A DNA stretch of 64,000 bases, taken from the NCBI GenBank assembly GCA_003339415.1, contig PDHQ01000103.1, positions 1 to 64,000 of the forward strand, in the 5' to 3' direction. Positions 10,433 to 20,945 of the stretch are shown here, one piece after another; the first letter of the stretch is position 1, and each line of letters starts with the position of its first letter. A model generated the notes under the pieces. It made no database searches. It saw only the letters and a program-made list of their open reading frames with translations, and had not been told where the DNA came from. The position numbers and the translations under genes were made by a program. Origin of the DNA: Ophiocordyceps camponoti-saundersi (nom. inval.). Taxonomy: Eukaryota > Ascomycota > Sordariomycetes > Hypocreales > Ophiocordycipitaceae.

Positions 10433-11316
10433 GTCGAGGAGAAGGCGCCCTAGCCGGGAGCCTCCTCTGACACAAGAAAATGATCCCCCCTGGCTTTCCA
10501 GGAGACTTGGGCGGCCAATGGGGCGACTGCGGCGCCTAGTAGTGCAGCTGGAGCCTTGGGGGACTTAATCGAGCCTCGAGTGGGTGAAGTCGACGAACAT
10601 CAAGGTGATGACCGAGGCGCCTCGCGAAACGGGAACTTTCAAGGCCTTCTGCCACTGAGCTTTGCGGCCCGGCCCGGCCCAGAGCTTTAGGGGAGCAAGC
10701 CTCAGTAGTTGCAAGACACAGATGAGAGCGGAATGGAGCATAACAAGAAAGCGTTGGGATGTGGTGGAAGAGGAAGTGCAGGATGTGGCCGAGGAAGGTC
10801 ATACGGCTTTGACATTTAGCGAACCGAGTAAACGTAGTAGGTAAAGATTCAATAACAGCGTATGTTGCATAGAACATTAATGCTCCAGGTGAAAGGGACG
10901 GGCAATGTCAACTCTGATTCGCGGTTATCAAGGTATGGCGGCTACATGCAGGCGAGGCACACGCAAGCCTTGTCCTCGCGGCTACTTTACACCACAGTTC
11001 AACATCTGCTTCCGACAGCGCCATCATGAATTTCTGCTTCACCAAGGACTAGCTTGTCCGGCGGGAATGCCGCTTTCGTCCCTCATGCAGCAGTGGACAC
11101 GATGGCGGGGCGTTGGATTTCGCGAAGAATTTGTCGAGGGGTGGTGATTTTCTGCGAGCCCCGAACTCCAAAAGGTGCGAGGAAAGAGAAAGAGAAAAAT
11201 CAATTGTCTTTTTCCTCTTTTTCTCTTCATCTTCTCACTTTGTCGTTATCGTCATGTCGTCGATTGGTGATGGGAGACGTATCTCGAGATCGGATTTGTA
11301 AGGGAAAAAAAAGGTT
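10433..11316. other. Intergenic between the minisatellites and LSM7
   Basis: Short ORFs occur on both strands, but none has a recognisable domain, start context or intron signal. CT/GA-rich sequence at 11175-11245 lies close to the 3' end of LSM7. No element recognised. Confidence 0.5.
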
Positions 11317-11892
11317 TCAGGATGCGGCTTCGTTGACGACGAAGGGGTTGGCGATCTGTTCGCTTCCGTCGACGGGCATGATGACGACGAGGAGGGTGCC
11401 GCGGGCGACGACTAGGCCTAGGGAGCGGGTGGATTCGTTGCCGTCTTCGTCTGTGGGGAGGTGAGTACTTGAAGGTTCTCTTCCTTTTCTTTAGAAAGAA
11501 AGAGAGGAGAGAAGTCTTACCTCGTAGTGTCTCCTCGACGTCATCGAGGACGAGATTCATCAGCGCGTCGAAACCTTTAAGCGTACCGCGGACTTGATTT
11601 TTCGAAGTGGTTTGTTAGTGTTGTCGAGGCGAGCGGGGGAGGTAAGGGTATGTATGAGTGGAGAAAAGGAGAGAAGTTGATTAGAAAACTCACCTTCGCG
11701 ACCGCCGTTGAACTTGACGATGATGGGCTTGTCCATGTATTTCGACAGGTCGAGAATGTTTTCCTTCTTGGGCCGCTCGGAGGATGTCGTCTTTTCCGTG
11801 CTGCTGCTGCCGCCTCGACCTCCTCCGCGACCGCCTCCGCCGCGGAAGTTGGCGCGGGTGCCGCGCGGGTGGTGTGCTCCTCGTTCGGACAT
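11317..11892 (-). CDS. LSM7: U6 snRNA-associated Sm-like protein LSm7
   Basis: Exons 11892-11694, 11592-11521, 11450-11317; 405 nt, 134 aa. The first 45 residues are a Gly/Arg-rich (RGG) extension. The Sm fold follows: Sm1 with ILDLSKYMDKPIIVKFNGG and the loop LMNLVLDDVEE, then Sm2 with LGLVVARGTLLVVIMPVDG. LSm7 is a ring subunit of both LSm1-7 (cytoplasmic decapping) and LSm2-8 (nuclear U6 snRNP). The first intron ends in AAG (aatcaag) instead of the usual C/TAG; that junction gives the conserved REVRGTLKG joint. Intron 2 is 70 nt with a standard GTAAG donor. Confidence 0.95.
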
Positions 11893-12413
11893 GTGGGAAG
11901 CGGTTGTTTGGCGTGAGGAGTCGATTGGATTTTTGGGGGAGGTATTCGACGGTGATGTTGAAGTCGGGCGATGAGGCTGACTGTGAGAGGGAGGGTGTGA
12001 GCTTTTGTGGCTGGTGCATGTATGTAGTGGCGGCGTTGGTGGAGTGGAAGAAGATTGGGGTTATCGATAAGCCAAGTTGCTCAGCTTGTGTGGGCCATAG
12101 ACACGTGCCGAGGCAAGTGAGGCGAACATCTACATATATGGAGGGGAGGAGACAGGCAGATAGACACCGAAGAGACATCATCATCCCTTCATCAGAGCCT
12201 CTGCGCACCACGACTTGGCAGTATTTAGATTTGAATTATCGTGATCGTATCCAGGTCACCTCAACTCTTAACTGCACCTATATCGCCCATCTGATTCACC
12301 GCAGGGCTTGGCCCTGGTTGGGCGCCGCCTAGATCGTGGGGAGTCAAAGAGCTTTGAGAAGGCGTTACGGTACATAACAAGCATAAAAACTCATCACGGT
12401 AACTTTCGTGACT
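11893..12413. other. Intergenic between LSM7 and the copia-gag ORF
   Basis: This contains the LSM7 promoter and sequence upstream of the gag-like ORF. No long terminal repeat, primer-binding site or other gene was recognised. Confidence 0.45.
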
Positions 12414-13196
12414 ATGGTCAAGATCGGCCTTTCGATGAAGCCGGTATTCCAGCTTGAAAGGCCGGAGGACTGGACCAACTGGTATCGAGAAGTCAGGAGT
12501 ACCGCCATCAGCCTCGAAGTTTGGGAATATGTCGACCCGGACTCGGATAAGGTCCTCAAGCGTCCGGAGATACCCTCTACGCCGTTGGATACTCTCGCGG
12601 CATGGAAAAGCGAGACTCAGCAGCCGCCCCAGATGTCGGAACTGGTAGAGTACTACGCACACGTCCTCTTACCGACTTACAAGGTGAACCTCGAGGAGTT
12701 CAGAATACTTGACAAGGCTCTTAAAGGTATGAACTTGTTCATCAAGGCGGGGGTCGCGCAGCATCTTCAACCCGCCATTGTACGCACGACGACAGCTCGC
12801 GAGAAGCTTCAGGAGCTGCGACAAAGGGTGTCATCGGGACAGAGATTTGAAGCGTCGTACGCCAGGGAGAGACTCATGCATCTTCTTCGGGAGGACGTTG
12901 CCAGGCTTAATATCAACAAGTGGCTAGATGATTTATTGCACGCCTACGATACTCTCAGGTTGGATCGGGACCTGACGGGCGATGACGAACCGATGGGCGG
13001 AGAGGACTCCGAAGAACTATATTTCGTTAATCTCTTTCTCGAAGCAGTCGACAAAACGTATCCTATGTTTGAAGAGAATTATGATATGAAGAGCTTGAAA
13101 GCCCAGAAAACGAAATCGTCAGAATCATTATTTCACATCGTTTTAAAGAGATTTCACCACCTTATCGTGTGTTTCACAGCCTACCCACTAGAATAG
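12414..13196 (+). mobile_element. Solitary Ty1/copia-type gag-like ORF
   Basis: An uninterrupted 260-codon frame begins at the ATG at 12414. Its N-terminal part resembles copia gag (UBN2/DUF4219 type): residues ERPEDWTNWYREVRSTA, then an aromatic-rich VWEYVDP block, then a helical region with alternating Leu. There is no zinc knuckle, protease, integrase or reverse transcriptase downstream before the next gene, and no flanking long terminal repeats are evident. Unlike the left-edge relic it shows no RIP-type stops and has near-genic base composition. It could be a truncated recent insertion or a gag-derived host gene; family assignment is by pattern only. Confidence 0.6.
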
Positions 13197-13351
13197 TCAG
13201 CGCTACCGGTTTCCTAGGGCGTGGCCTAGTCACACAGACCTAACAGAATCATTATCATTATCACCTTCATCAGGATTGCCACCCTTCCACAGTATGAAGG
13301 TAGGTAGGTAGATAGGTAGACACCGAATTGCAAACAGTCTTCTCTTTAAAA
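13197..13351. other. Short spacer with TAGG repeat
   Basis: A 155-bp spacer contains aggtaggtaggtagataggtaga at about 13299-13321, one of many TAGG/TACC microsatellites in the window. Confidence 0.6.
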
Positions 13352-15369
13352 CTAGCTATAGCTCACGGCATAAAACTTCCAGTGCCCTACGTTGTCAACC
13401 AAGGACACAACCCCGCCAGAAGCAGTCATGAACAAGCCCGTCTCCTCAACGCGCAGACTATAGCCCATACTCGGCTTAAAGTCGACGACGAAGACGGTGG
13501 CCCGTTTTGGATCGGTGCATAACTCGACTTGGTTGCCGCAGCAGAGAAAGCGTCCATCGTCGTTGCTGTTGCTGAGGGTGAAGAGATGGCCGCCCGGCTT
13601 CAATGCGTGTGCTACCCATCGATGACGCGGCTCTGAGTGGCTTTTGGTGCTCCTGGTGAGAAAGGCGCGTTTCAAGGATGGGATGGCCGTCAGGGCGTAG
13701 CCGTCCATCTCCAAGACGAGGAACCGTCCCTCAGTCAGACGACCGCGCATAGCCTTGAAGCCGTGCTCGACCAAGGAAGACATCTCAGGTCGAGAGGCTT
13801 CTTCCTTGTAGGGGACGGGAGGCTGCGGATGAGAATAGAGGCTCATGCAGTGGGAGGATCCGTCGTAGGCGCCTTTCTTGTTCTTATGCGGCTCCGGAGC
13901 GGCTGGAAGATCGGGGATGGTGTAATCTGGGTTCTCAAAGTCAAAGGCGGCGACGAGGTCGGCCATGTTATGTCTTCGCCATGGGACCATCTCGTTGGTA
14001 GTGACGTTACGGCCCTTGGAAGCCTGCCATTTCTCGATGAAGAGCAGTTGCGAGTTGTGGTCGGCGTGATCGGTGAAGACGCCCCCGTTACGAGTCCAGG
14101 GCGAGATGATGTACATGGGAACCCTGAATCCAGGCCCGGCAAAAGTGTGGCCTACCTTACCGTACGGGTCGTCGAGCCACTCGGCCGGCGTCCCTTTGGG
14201 GGCGCGGAAGGGGTCGACGTGATCGAACCATCCGCCCGTCTCGTCAAAGGAGATGATGAGGGCCGTCTTTGCGTACCGCGGCGACTTGATGACGGCCTCG
14301 GCGATCTTCTTCTCCAGCCAGGCGCCGTCGTGGGGGGAGTATGGAGGGTGTTCTGACAGCTCGGTCGGGCCGATGATGTATGAGATTTCCGGCAGCGTTC
14401 CGTTGGCCGCTTGCTTGTAAAAGGTGTCGAGAGAATGGCCCTTGACGCCTCTGGAGTGAAGACTCGAGCCGGGTTTCGCGTCTTGAAACTGCTCGAACCA
14501 GGCGAACGGGTTGTCGTCGAAGTTGTCGGCGTCCTGGTATACCCGCCAACTGACGGATGCTTCTTCATAGTGCTCGGCTGCTGTCTTCCACTTGAGAGGG
14601 TAGCAGTTTATGCCACGACTTTCACAGCCGGGAGTTTCGTTGTTGTCGATGTAGGGGTTGCCTCCTTGATCTGGCTTCTGCGGACTGCCTGGTACGTTGA
14701 TGGAGCCGGATATCCAAGTGACTCTGTTGGGTGAAGTTGAGGCAATGACGGATTCCTAAGTGAGTGTTTGTCAGTTTTCAAAGGAAAAGAATGACTGAAT
14801 AGTAGGGAGGAAGAGAATGATGATACTTGATACATGTCAGCGATAATCCAGCCTTCGGCGAGTGCCCACTGGGTGGGAACGTCGTGCCGTTTGTAGAAGC
14901 CGATGCTCCAAGGCGTGTTGTTGAGAGCCCAGTGATCGTTGGAACCCTTGTTCCAGGCGGCGTGATTCTCGTACCATCCGTTACTGCCGCTGACCATGCA
15001 TTGCGTCGCTTCGGACCAGTTGCCGCCGAGGTAGTTTAGATACCAGGGGCTTAAGTGGTGGGTATCGTTTGTTAGTTTGGGGCTCGTCAGCTGCTTCCAG
15101 ACCGGAAGGCCGTTTGTTTTGAGGAGGTTGGCGTCGTCGAAGCCTCGGACGCCCGCCATGGTGCCGAAGTAATGATCGAATGCCCGGTTCTCTGGTGCGG
15201 CGAGTGAGTCTGTTAGCTTGACTGATTCTTGATGAACGACTGTGAGCGGCGGGTGCGTACCCTGCATGAATAAGACGACGTGGTCGATGTCTGCCAGACC
15301 GGCCAAGCAGGGCTGGTGAGTGGCGAGAGCCAGGAAGAGGACATGAACGTAGGGCCTGAATATGGCCAT
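13352..15369 (-). CDS. Secreted phosphoesterase-family phospholipase C
   Basis: Exons 15369-15261, 15191-14827, 14755-13352; 1878 nt, 625 aa. A signal peptide is visible (about residues 1-23: Arg then hydrophobic VLFLALA, with Ala before the likely cut). The protein has the PF04185 non-haemolytic phospholipase C/acid phosphatase signature: ENRAFDHYFG near residue 38, the FDETGGWFDHVDP metal-site block, and GPGFRVPMYIISPW. The last 120 residues form the small beta-rich tail seen in fungal members. The expected reaction is hydrolysis of the phosphodiester of phosphatidylcholine or related phospholipids outside the cell. The two introns are 69 and 71 nt, and the joint at ENRAFDH is exactly restored. 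Substrate preference cannot be read from sequence. Confidence 0.9.
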
Positions 15370-16229
15370 GTTGACACAGCTCGTGTAGTCAGTTTGTAGG
15401 ATACGTAGGAGAAGATGGACCGTTGGTCAGCTTGGTTTCGATGTTTGAGAGAGGACGAGTTGTAAACATGCTCCTTCTTGTAAGCATGAGATGCGTCACT
15501 TTGCAATGGGGGAAGCCGAGGCTATGTATGTATGTACGCATGTGTGAATATGTATGAGTATGTAGGTATATATATTGTTGATTGGACGAGAAAGAGGAGA
15601 GGTTCTGGCTGCGGGGTGCGATGCAATGCGACTCTGTGAGGATATATCGAGATGACGTCTGGATAGCATCCGCAGTTCCTATCCGTAGGGCGATGGGACT
15701 CATGTATGCATGTATGTGTTGCGATGAACGAGTCACGAGTCTCTGAGATTTTCAATCAATCTTGTGTGTTTCTCTGTCGGTGACTACCTAGCCTATATTC
15801 CTCTCGGCAGTCCTAGTTGGTGATATCACGATTACCCTAGCCCTACCGACGATGGAGCGGAGAGATAGGGTTAAGGGTAAGGGTCAAGTTCAACGGGTGC
15901 ATGACAAAGACTCGGATGACAGGCGCTGCTGCATGAGGATTAATGTCTTGTTACCTGGAGCTGGCGCATTATGTAATTAGTGCGGTTCCGCAGTACGTAC
16001 TGAGAGCCATGCAATAAGGCTATGACGCGCATGAATGAAAATTCGCGTGCGAGAGAAAGGAAAAATCGTCTCTCTCTTCTACATCTCTCTCTCCCTCTTC
16101 TCTCACTCAATCTCTCTCTCTCTCTCCTCCCATTCTATCCTCGTCTCCATCACTACGACTCTCTCACAACGACGACGGACCATCGACGGCAGACTGTCCC
16201 CCATGGCGGCCAGCTAACACACAGACGCA

Positions 16230-16272
<43 letters not shown>

Positions 16273-16335
16273 AACCTAGGCATATCCGCTCCCTCTCTAC
16301 GCCATCGTCAAAGCCCTTGAATTAACATCTCTACC
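15370..16335. promoter_or_regulatory. Divergent promoter region between phospholipase C and RIM2
   Basis: No gene supported. It contains TATG-rich sequence near 15525-15570, telomere-like words (ccctagcccta, then tagggttaaggg) at 15834-15880, a CT tract at 16068-16130 and a (CA)n microsatellite at about 16229-16268 shortly before the RIM2 start. Confidence 0.55.
16229..16268. repeat. (CA)n microsatellite
   Basis: About twenty CA dinucleotides lie 68 bp upstream of the RIM2 start codon, probably within its promoter or 5' leader. Confidence 0.9.
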
Positions 16336-17559
16336 ATGGCCCAGCCTCATCAGGCCATGGAGCCGGGCGACAGGCTTCAGCACACAAAGCTCGCTCCCGC
16401 GGAAGGCGGACGCGTGCGCGCACTGCCCTTTGCCGAGTCTTGGGTGCATTTGGTCGCCGGCGGGTATGTCGTGGGACCAGAGACACGAGGACCAGCGATG
16501 GCTGACGGTCCCTGATCAGTATCGGCGGCATGACGGCCGCTACCTTGACGGCGCCTCTCGACGTGCTCAAGACGCGACTGCAATCCGACATCTACCAGTC
16601 GCAGCTGCAGGCAAAAGCTCGTGCGCTGGGTCCGCTAAATCCGGCCAGAGCTGCGATCCATCACCTGTCCGACACGATGCAGATCCTGACGTCCGTCTAC
16701 CGGACCGAGGGGCCTCGCGCTCTGTTCAAAGGCCTCGGCCCCAACCTGATAGGCGTAATACCGGCGCGGAGCATCGGCTTCTACGTTTACGGCAACGGAA
16801 AGCGTCTCATCTCCCATTATTGGAACGGAGGCCAGCAGGCCGTCTGGGTGCATCTGCTGGCGGGGGTGGCGGCAGGGGTGGCGACGTCGACGGCAACCAA
16901 TCCCATCTGGATGGTCAAGACGCGGATGCAGCTCGACAAGAACGTGGCGGAGCGAAGTGGCGGCGCCATGAAGAGGCAATATCGCAACAGCCTGGACTGC
17001 GTTCGGCAGATTGTGCGCAACGAGGGCTTCGGCGGTCTTTACAAGGGCATGAGCGCCAGCTATCTCGGGGTGGCGGAATCGACGCTGCAGTGGATGCTAT
17101 ACGAGCAGATGAAGGCGGCGCTGAGGCGGCGGGAGGCGCGCATCCAGAGCAGCGGACGGGAGAGGACGTTATGGGACAAGTTTGTAGGATCGACGGGACA
17201 GGTGGGCGCAGCAGGGGGGGCGAAGTTGATTGCGGCAGTGTTGGCGTATCCTCATGAGGTTGGTCGTCTTCTTCGTCTCCGTCTTCGCCTTCGTCGTCGT
17301 CATTCTCGTGTGTTTGGGGTCGTTGCTGATCATGACGATGATACAGGTGGCGCGGACGCGGCTAAGACAAGCGCCGCTGAATCCCAACAGTCCAAAGTAC
17401 ACGGGCCTGGTGCAGTGCTTCAAGCTGGTGTGGAAAGAAGAGGGCATGATGGGCCTCTACGGCGGGTTGACGCCGCACCTGATGAGGACGGTACCGAGCG
17501 CGGCGATAATGTTTGGCATGTACGAAGGGATCCTGCGATTGTGCGGGACGGCATCGTGA
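16336..17559 (+). CDS. RIM2: Mitochondrial pyrimidine nucleotide carrier (Rim2/SLC25A33-36 type)
   Basis: Exons 16336-16463, 16520-17258, 17347-17559; 1080 nt, 359 aa. Three mitochondrial-carrier repeats carry the Px[DE]xx[KR] signatures: APLDVLKTR, NPIWMVKTR and YPHEVARTR. The first repeat block (GGMTAATLTAPLDVLKTRLQSD) and the MVKTRMQLDKN block are characteristic of the Rim2 subgroup, which exchanges pyrimidine (deoxy)nucleoside triphosphates across the inner mitochondrial membrane, often with Mg2+/Fe2+, for mtDNA and RNA synthesis. Intron 1 (56 nt) restores VAGGIGGM; intron 2 (88 nt) falls inside the third signature and begins GTTGGT, a weak donor. Transport specificity is inferred from the family. 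Confidence 0.92.
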
Positions 17560-18476
17560 GGGAAGGAAAGGGTGATGTACCTATGTTCATCTCATGATCT
17601 CCTCAGATGTGTGTATGACTGTATGTAGACTTTTTTTTTCTTTACACACAGACACTGATGTTGAGACGAGACGAGACGAGACGAGATGAGACGAGCAGCC
17701 CCGAGAGAGGGAGAGATGGAGAGAAAGAGAGGAAAAGGCAGATGAAGCAAGTCAAAGAGATGCAAAAAGAGACAATGTAGGATAAAACCCCAGACACCAC
17801 GCGATTGATTGATTCAAGCTGAGACGGATGGCCGGGACTGAGGCTGGGTTGGGGGAAGAAAGGAAGAACAACGACCTTTGTCTCTGGTGAAACAGGCATC
17901 AAACCGTGACAACTCCACAGTAGGTGTAGCTTAAACTGCTATCGGCCGTCGCCTCGGCCCCCTTCGCCCCTCTTCTTCATCCTCTGCTTCTTCATCACCA
18001 AGTCAGCCAGTCAGTCAAGGCAAAACGTCCCGCCTCTATCTCGTCCGGCACTAGGTGAGCCTTGCTAGGCTCTTGCCTGCGGGCTGCTACGACTACCTAC
18101 CCACCTGCTATTAGGTACCTACTACTCCGTACAGGCCTGGTGCTATCCGCACAGGCTATCTACTCTTCCTACTACTACCACTATAGGCCAAGGCAGGAGG
18201 AGGAGACTACCTACCTACTCCGTAGTCCGTACACAGGCAGGCAGGCAGGCAGGCTACCATCTCTTACCCTAAAAAAGAACCCCCCCCCCCTCCTCCTCCT
18301 CCTTCTTCATCCGATCTCTTCTTTACCCTTACCTCTCTCCCCCCTGCCTTCCTGCATCCCTTCCTTACCTCCTTCCCTCTCTCCTGGGGAAATACTCCCC
18401 TCTCCTCCATGCCTCCTCGCATCTTCTTCCTCCTCCACCTCGACGACGACGACGACAGCATCAGCACATCCTCCAC
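17560..18476. other. Intergenic between RIM2 and the Zn2Cys6 regulator
   Basis: No gene supported. The sequence includes (ACGAG)n near 17665-17690, TACC/TAGG and CAGG repeats at 18095-18255, a C-run near 18280-18290 and a long CT-rich tract up to the start codon at 18477, a typical fungal pyrimidine-rich leader. Confidence 0.55.
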
Positions 18477-20945
18477 ATGGATCGTACCGACCGGCCGCTG
18501 ACGAAACGGTTACGGGCATCGCTTGCCTGCAACGGCTGTCGACAGACGAAATCCAAATGCGATGGCGCGCGACCTATTTGCGAGCGCTGCACCCGCAACG
18601 GTGCGAGTTGCGTCTATTCGCAGAGCGGCCAGGATAAGCGCATGCAGCGTCAGGATGAACGGAGGTTTGCTTTTCCCCTCTCCACGCTCTGTCTCTCTTT
18701 GCTTCTTCTGCTGCCCCTCTGTCTCGGATCCATCGCTGACGAATTACCTTTAGGGCCAACTTGGCGCTCATGAGCAAGGTCAAGGAACTCGAGGCCAGAC
18801 TCGCCGCCTTGTCACCGTCGTACGATGAAATCAATGCCGATAAACTCTCGGCTACAAATTCGGAAGGCTCTGCTGATGCCATCGCCACGGGCGTCTTTGA
18901 TCATCCACCCGCCAATGACATTGGGTACTTTGGTGAGCCGACCTCGATCTCGTCGCTCTTTCTTTCTTTCTTCTTTGGCTTACAAACGTCCTATAGGGTC
19001 GAGCTCCAACCATGCCTTCTTCGCTTCCCTCTCGACGAGCATCGAAAACGTCAGCCGCCGCGATGGAAATGGCCAGGAGCCTTCTCGTCACATGCCGCCC
19101 CCCGGTTCGCCTCTTGCGCCTTTCCCTCCGCCGATGACGGACCGACCCGGCGACGACTCCTTTCCCGAGCTCAAGCTTGCCGTCGCCTGGGTCATGCGCT
19201 TCTTTCACACCGTCGGCGCCGTCCTGCTCTACCTCGACGAGTCCGACGTCTTGGCCGAGGTCGATGCCATCGGCCCTCACGGCTGGCAGTCTCGAAGTCC
19301 GTCTACCCAGGCGTTGCTCAGTATCATCTTTGCGCACGCCCTGAACACACTCGAGGAACGGTCACCCGAGCCGTTTTATCGTCGGGCCTTGAGCCTCCTC
19401 GACGACAAGACTGTTCACAACCCGACCATAAGTGCTCGTAAGTCTGGGCGACTCCTTGTCTTTCCCCCTTCCTACCGGCTCACAATCTTCAGTCCAAGCA
19501 TTACTCCTCACCTCGAGGTACCAGCAAAACACGCAAAGATCCATGGAGAGCTGGGCGCCGCATTACCTCACCGTCAGGGTGTCGTATCAACTCGGCATCC
19601 ACGCGCCAGCTTCATACAATCACCTGAGCATCCACGACAAGGAGCTTCGTTCACGACTGTGGTTCGCCGTGGTGAACCAGGACAGGTGCGCCAACGAAAG
19701 AAACATGGCTGCGAGTGCTTCTCTGACGATGGCGTTGCAGAATCTTGACGGCCAGCCTGGCTCGGCCCTGTCTAATCCCCCTTCAGCACGTCCAAGCGGA
19801 GATTGCCGACTTCCTCGACGCCGCCCGGCCCAGCAAGAGCACGGAGATGAATTGCTCGGAGGAGAGTGTGGCCTATTTCCGCTGTACCATGTAAGCCCCT
19901 CTTCTTTTCTGTCTGTCGTCTCTCTGATGAATTGTGCTGACCATGGCAGCGCGATTCACCAAATTATCGGCACTACGGTCGATTCCATCTACAGCTCCAA
20001 CATCAACATGACCAGCCGGTTACCGCTGGGGGATCTTCTGGCCAAGACGATGGACCTCGTCTGGAAGGTGGACGAGTGGCGGCAAGGCAAAGTCTTTGTG
20101 TCGGCGGCCGACTTTGGCCAGTGGCCGGCGGAAGCCTTTCACACGAACCGATACAACATGCTCACCACCGTCTTCTTCTATCGGGCGCAGATGTTGATAC
20201 ACGGGGGGTTGCTGATGAGGGTGGTGGAGCGTGTCACCGGCTCGCCGGACCAGGATGCGCCGTCGGCCGCGGTCAACGATGCGTCATTGTCTCTTTTGAG
20301 TAACTATCTGCGGGATCTGCGGGAGTGGCTCGGCTTCATCGAGGGCATCCTGAATCATGAGCGTTCGTTCCTGACTTGCAACGCCGTGTGGTGGACCAGC
20401 AACTACATGAGTGAGTTTTTTTTTTCTCTTTTGTTGTTTCTCTCGACCCGGCCCCTGATTCTGTATGACAAGCTGACAAGGAATTAACAGTGCTCACGAC
20501 TTGCATACACGCCTTTGCCTTTTGGCTGCTGGCGGACGAGATGAGGTCGAACCCGTTGGAGCTGGAGCAACTCCTCCGATCTAGTCTCGACACGCTGAAG
20601 CGGGTGGGCGGATCCAGCATCATGAGTCGCAAGGCCCACCGCTGCCTGGAGCGTTACCTCCACTACCTCAAGAGCATTCGGGCCTCGGGCACGGACTGCG
20701 CCTCGACGCACAGCAGCGTGGTGATGAGCGATCAGGCAGAGGGGCCCGTCGCTGTTGCCGCGGCGGCGGCCCTCGCGCCGATGCCGGTAGTGGCTCCGCA
20801 GTGGAACGCCGGGGTGACGTCGGAGGTTTTCACGGGCGGGCACATGGATGTGTTTGGAGGTATGGGACAGGTTGATCTTATGTATACGGGGTTTATGGGC
20901 ATGGAGCAGGCCATTAGCGACTATGATGCCGCCGGCTTTGTCTAG
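18477..20945 (+). CDS. Zn2Cys6 fungal-specific transcription factor
   Basis: Seven exons: 18477-18664, 18754-18932, 18997-19437, 19493-19685, 19741-19890, 19950-20410, 20491-20945; 2067 nt, 688 aa. The N-terminal binuclear zinc cluster is C18, C21, C28, C35, C38, C45 with the exact CX2CX6CX6CX2CX6C spacing. A short Leu-rich linker/coiled coil follows (MSKVKELEARLAAL). The middle region matches the fungal-specific regulatory domain, with RLWFAVVNQDR joined by splicing to ILTASLARPCLIPL, then IAIHQIIGTTVDSIYSSNIN and a hydrophobic stretch near the end. Introns are 55-89 nt. Such proteins bind CGG-containing sites in the nucleus. The target pathway is unknown; it sits at the left end of a run of transporter and oxidase genes. 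Confidence 0.88.
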
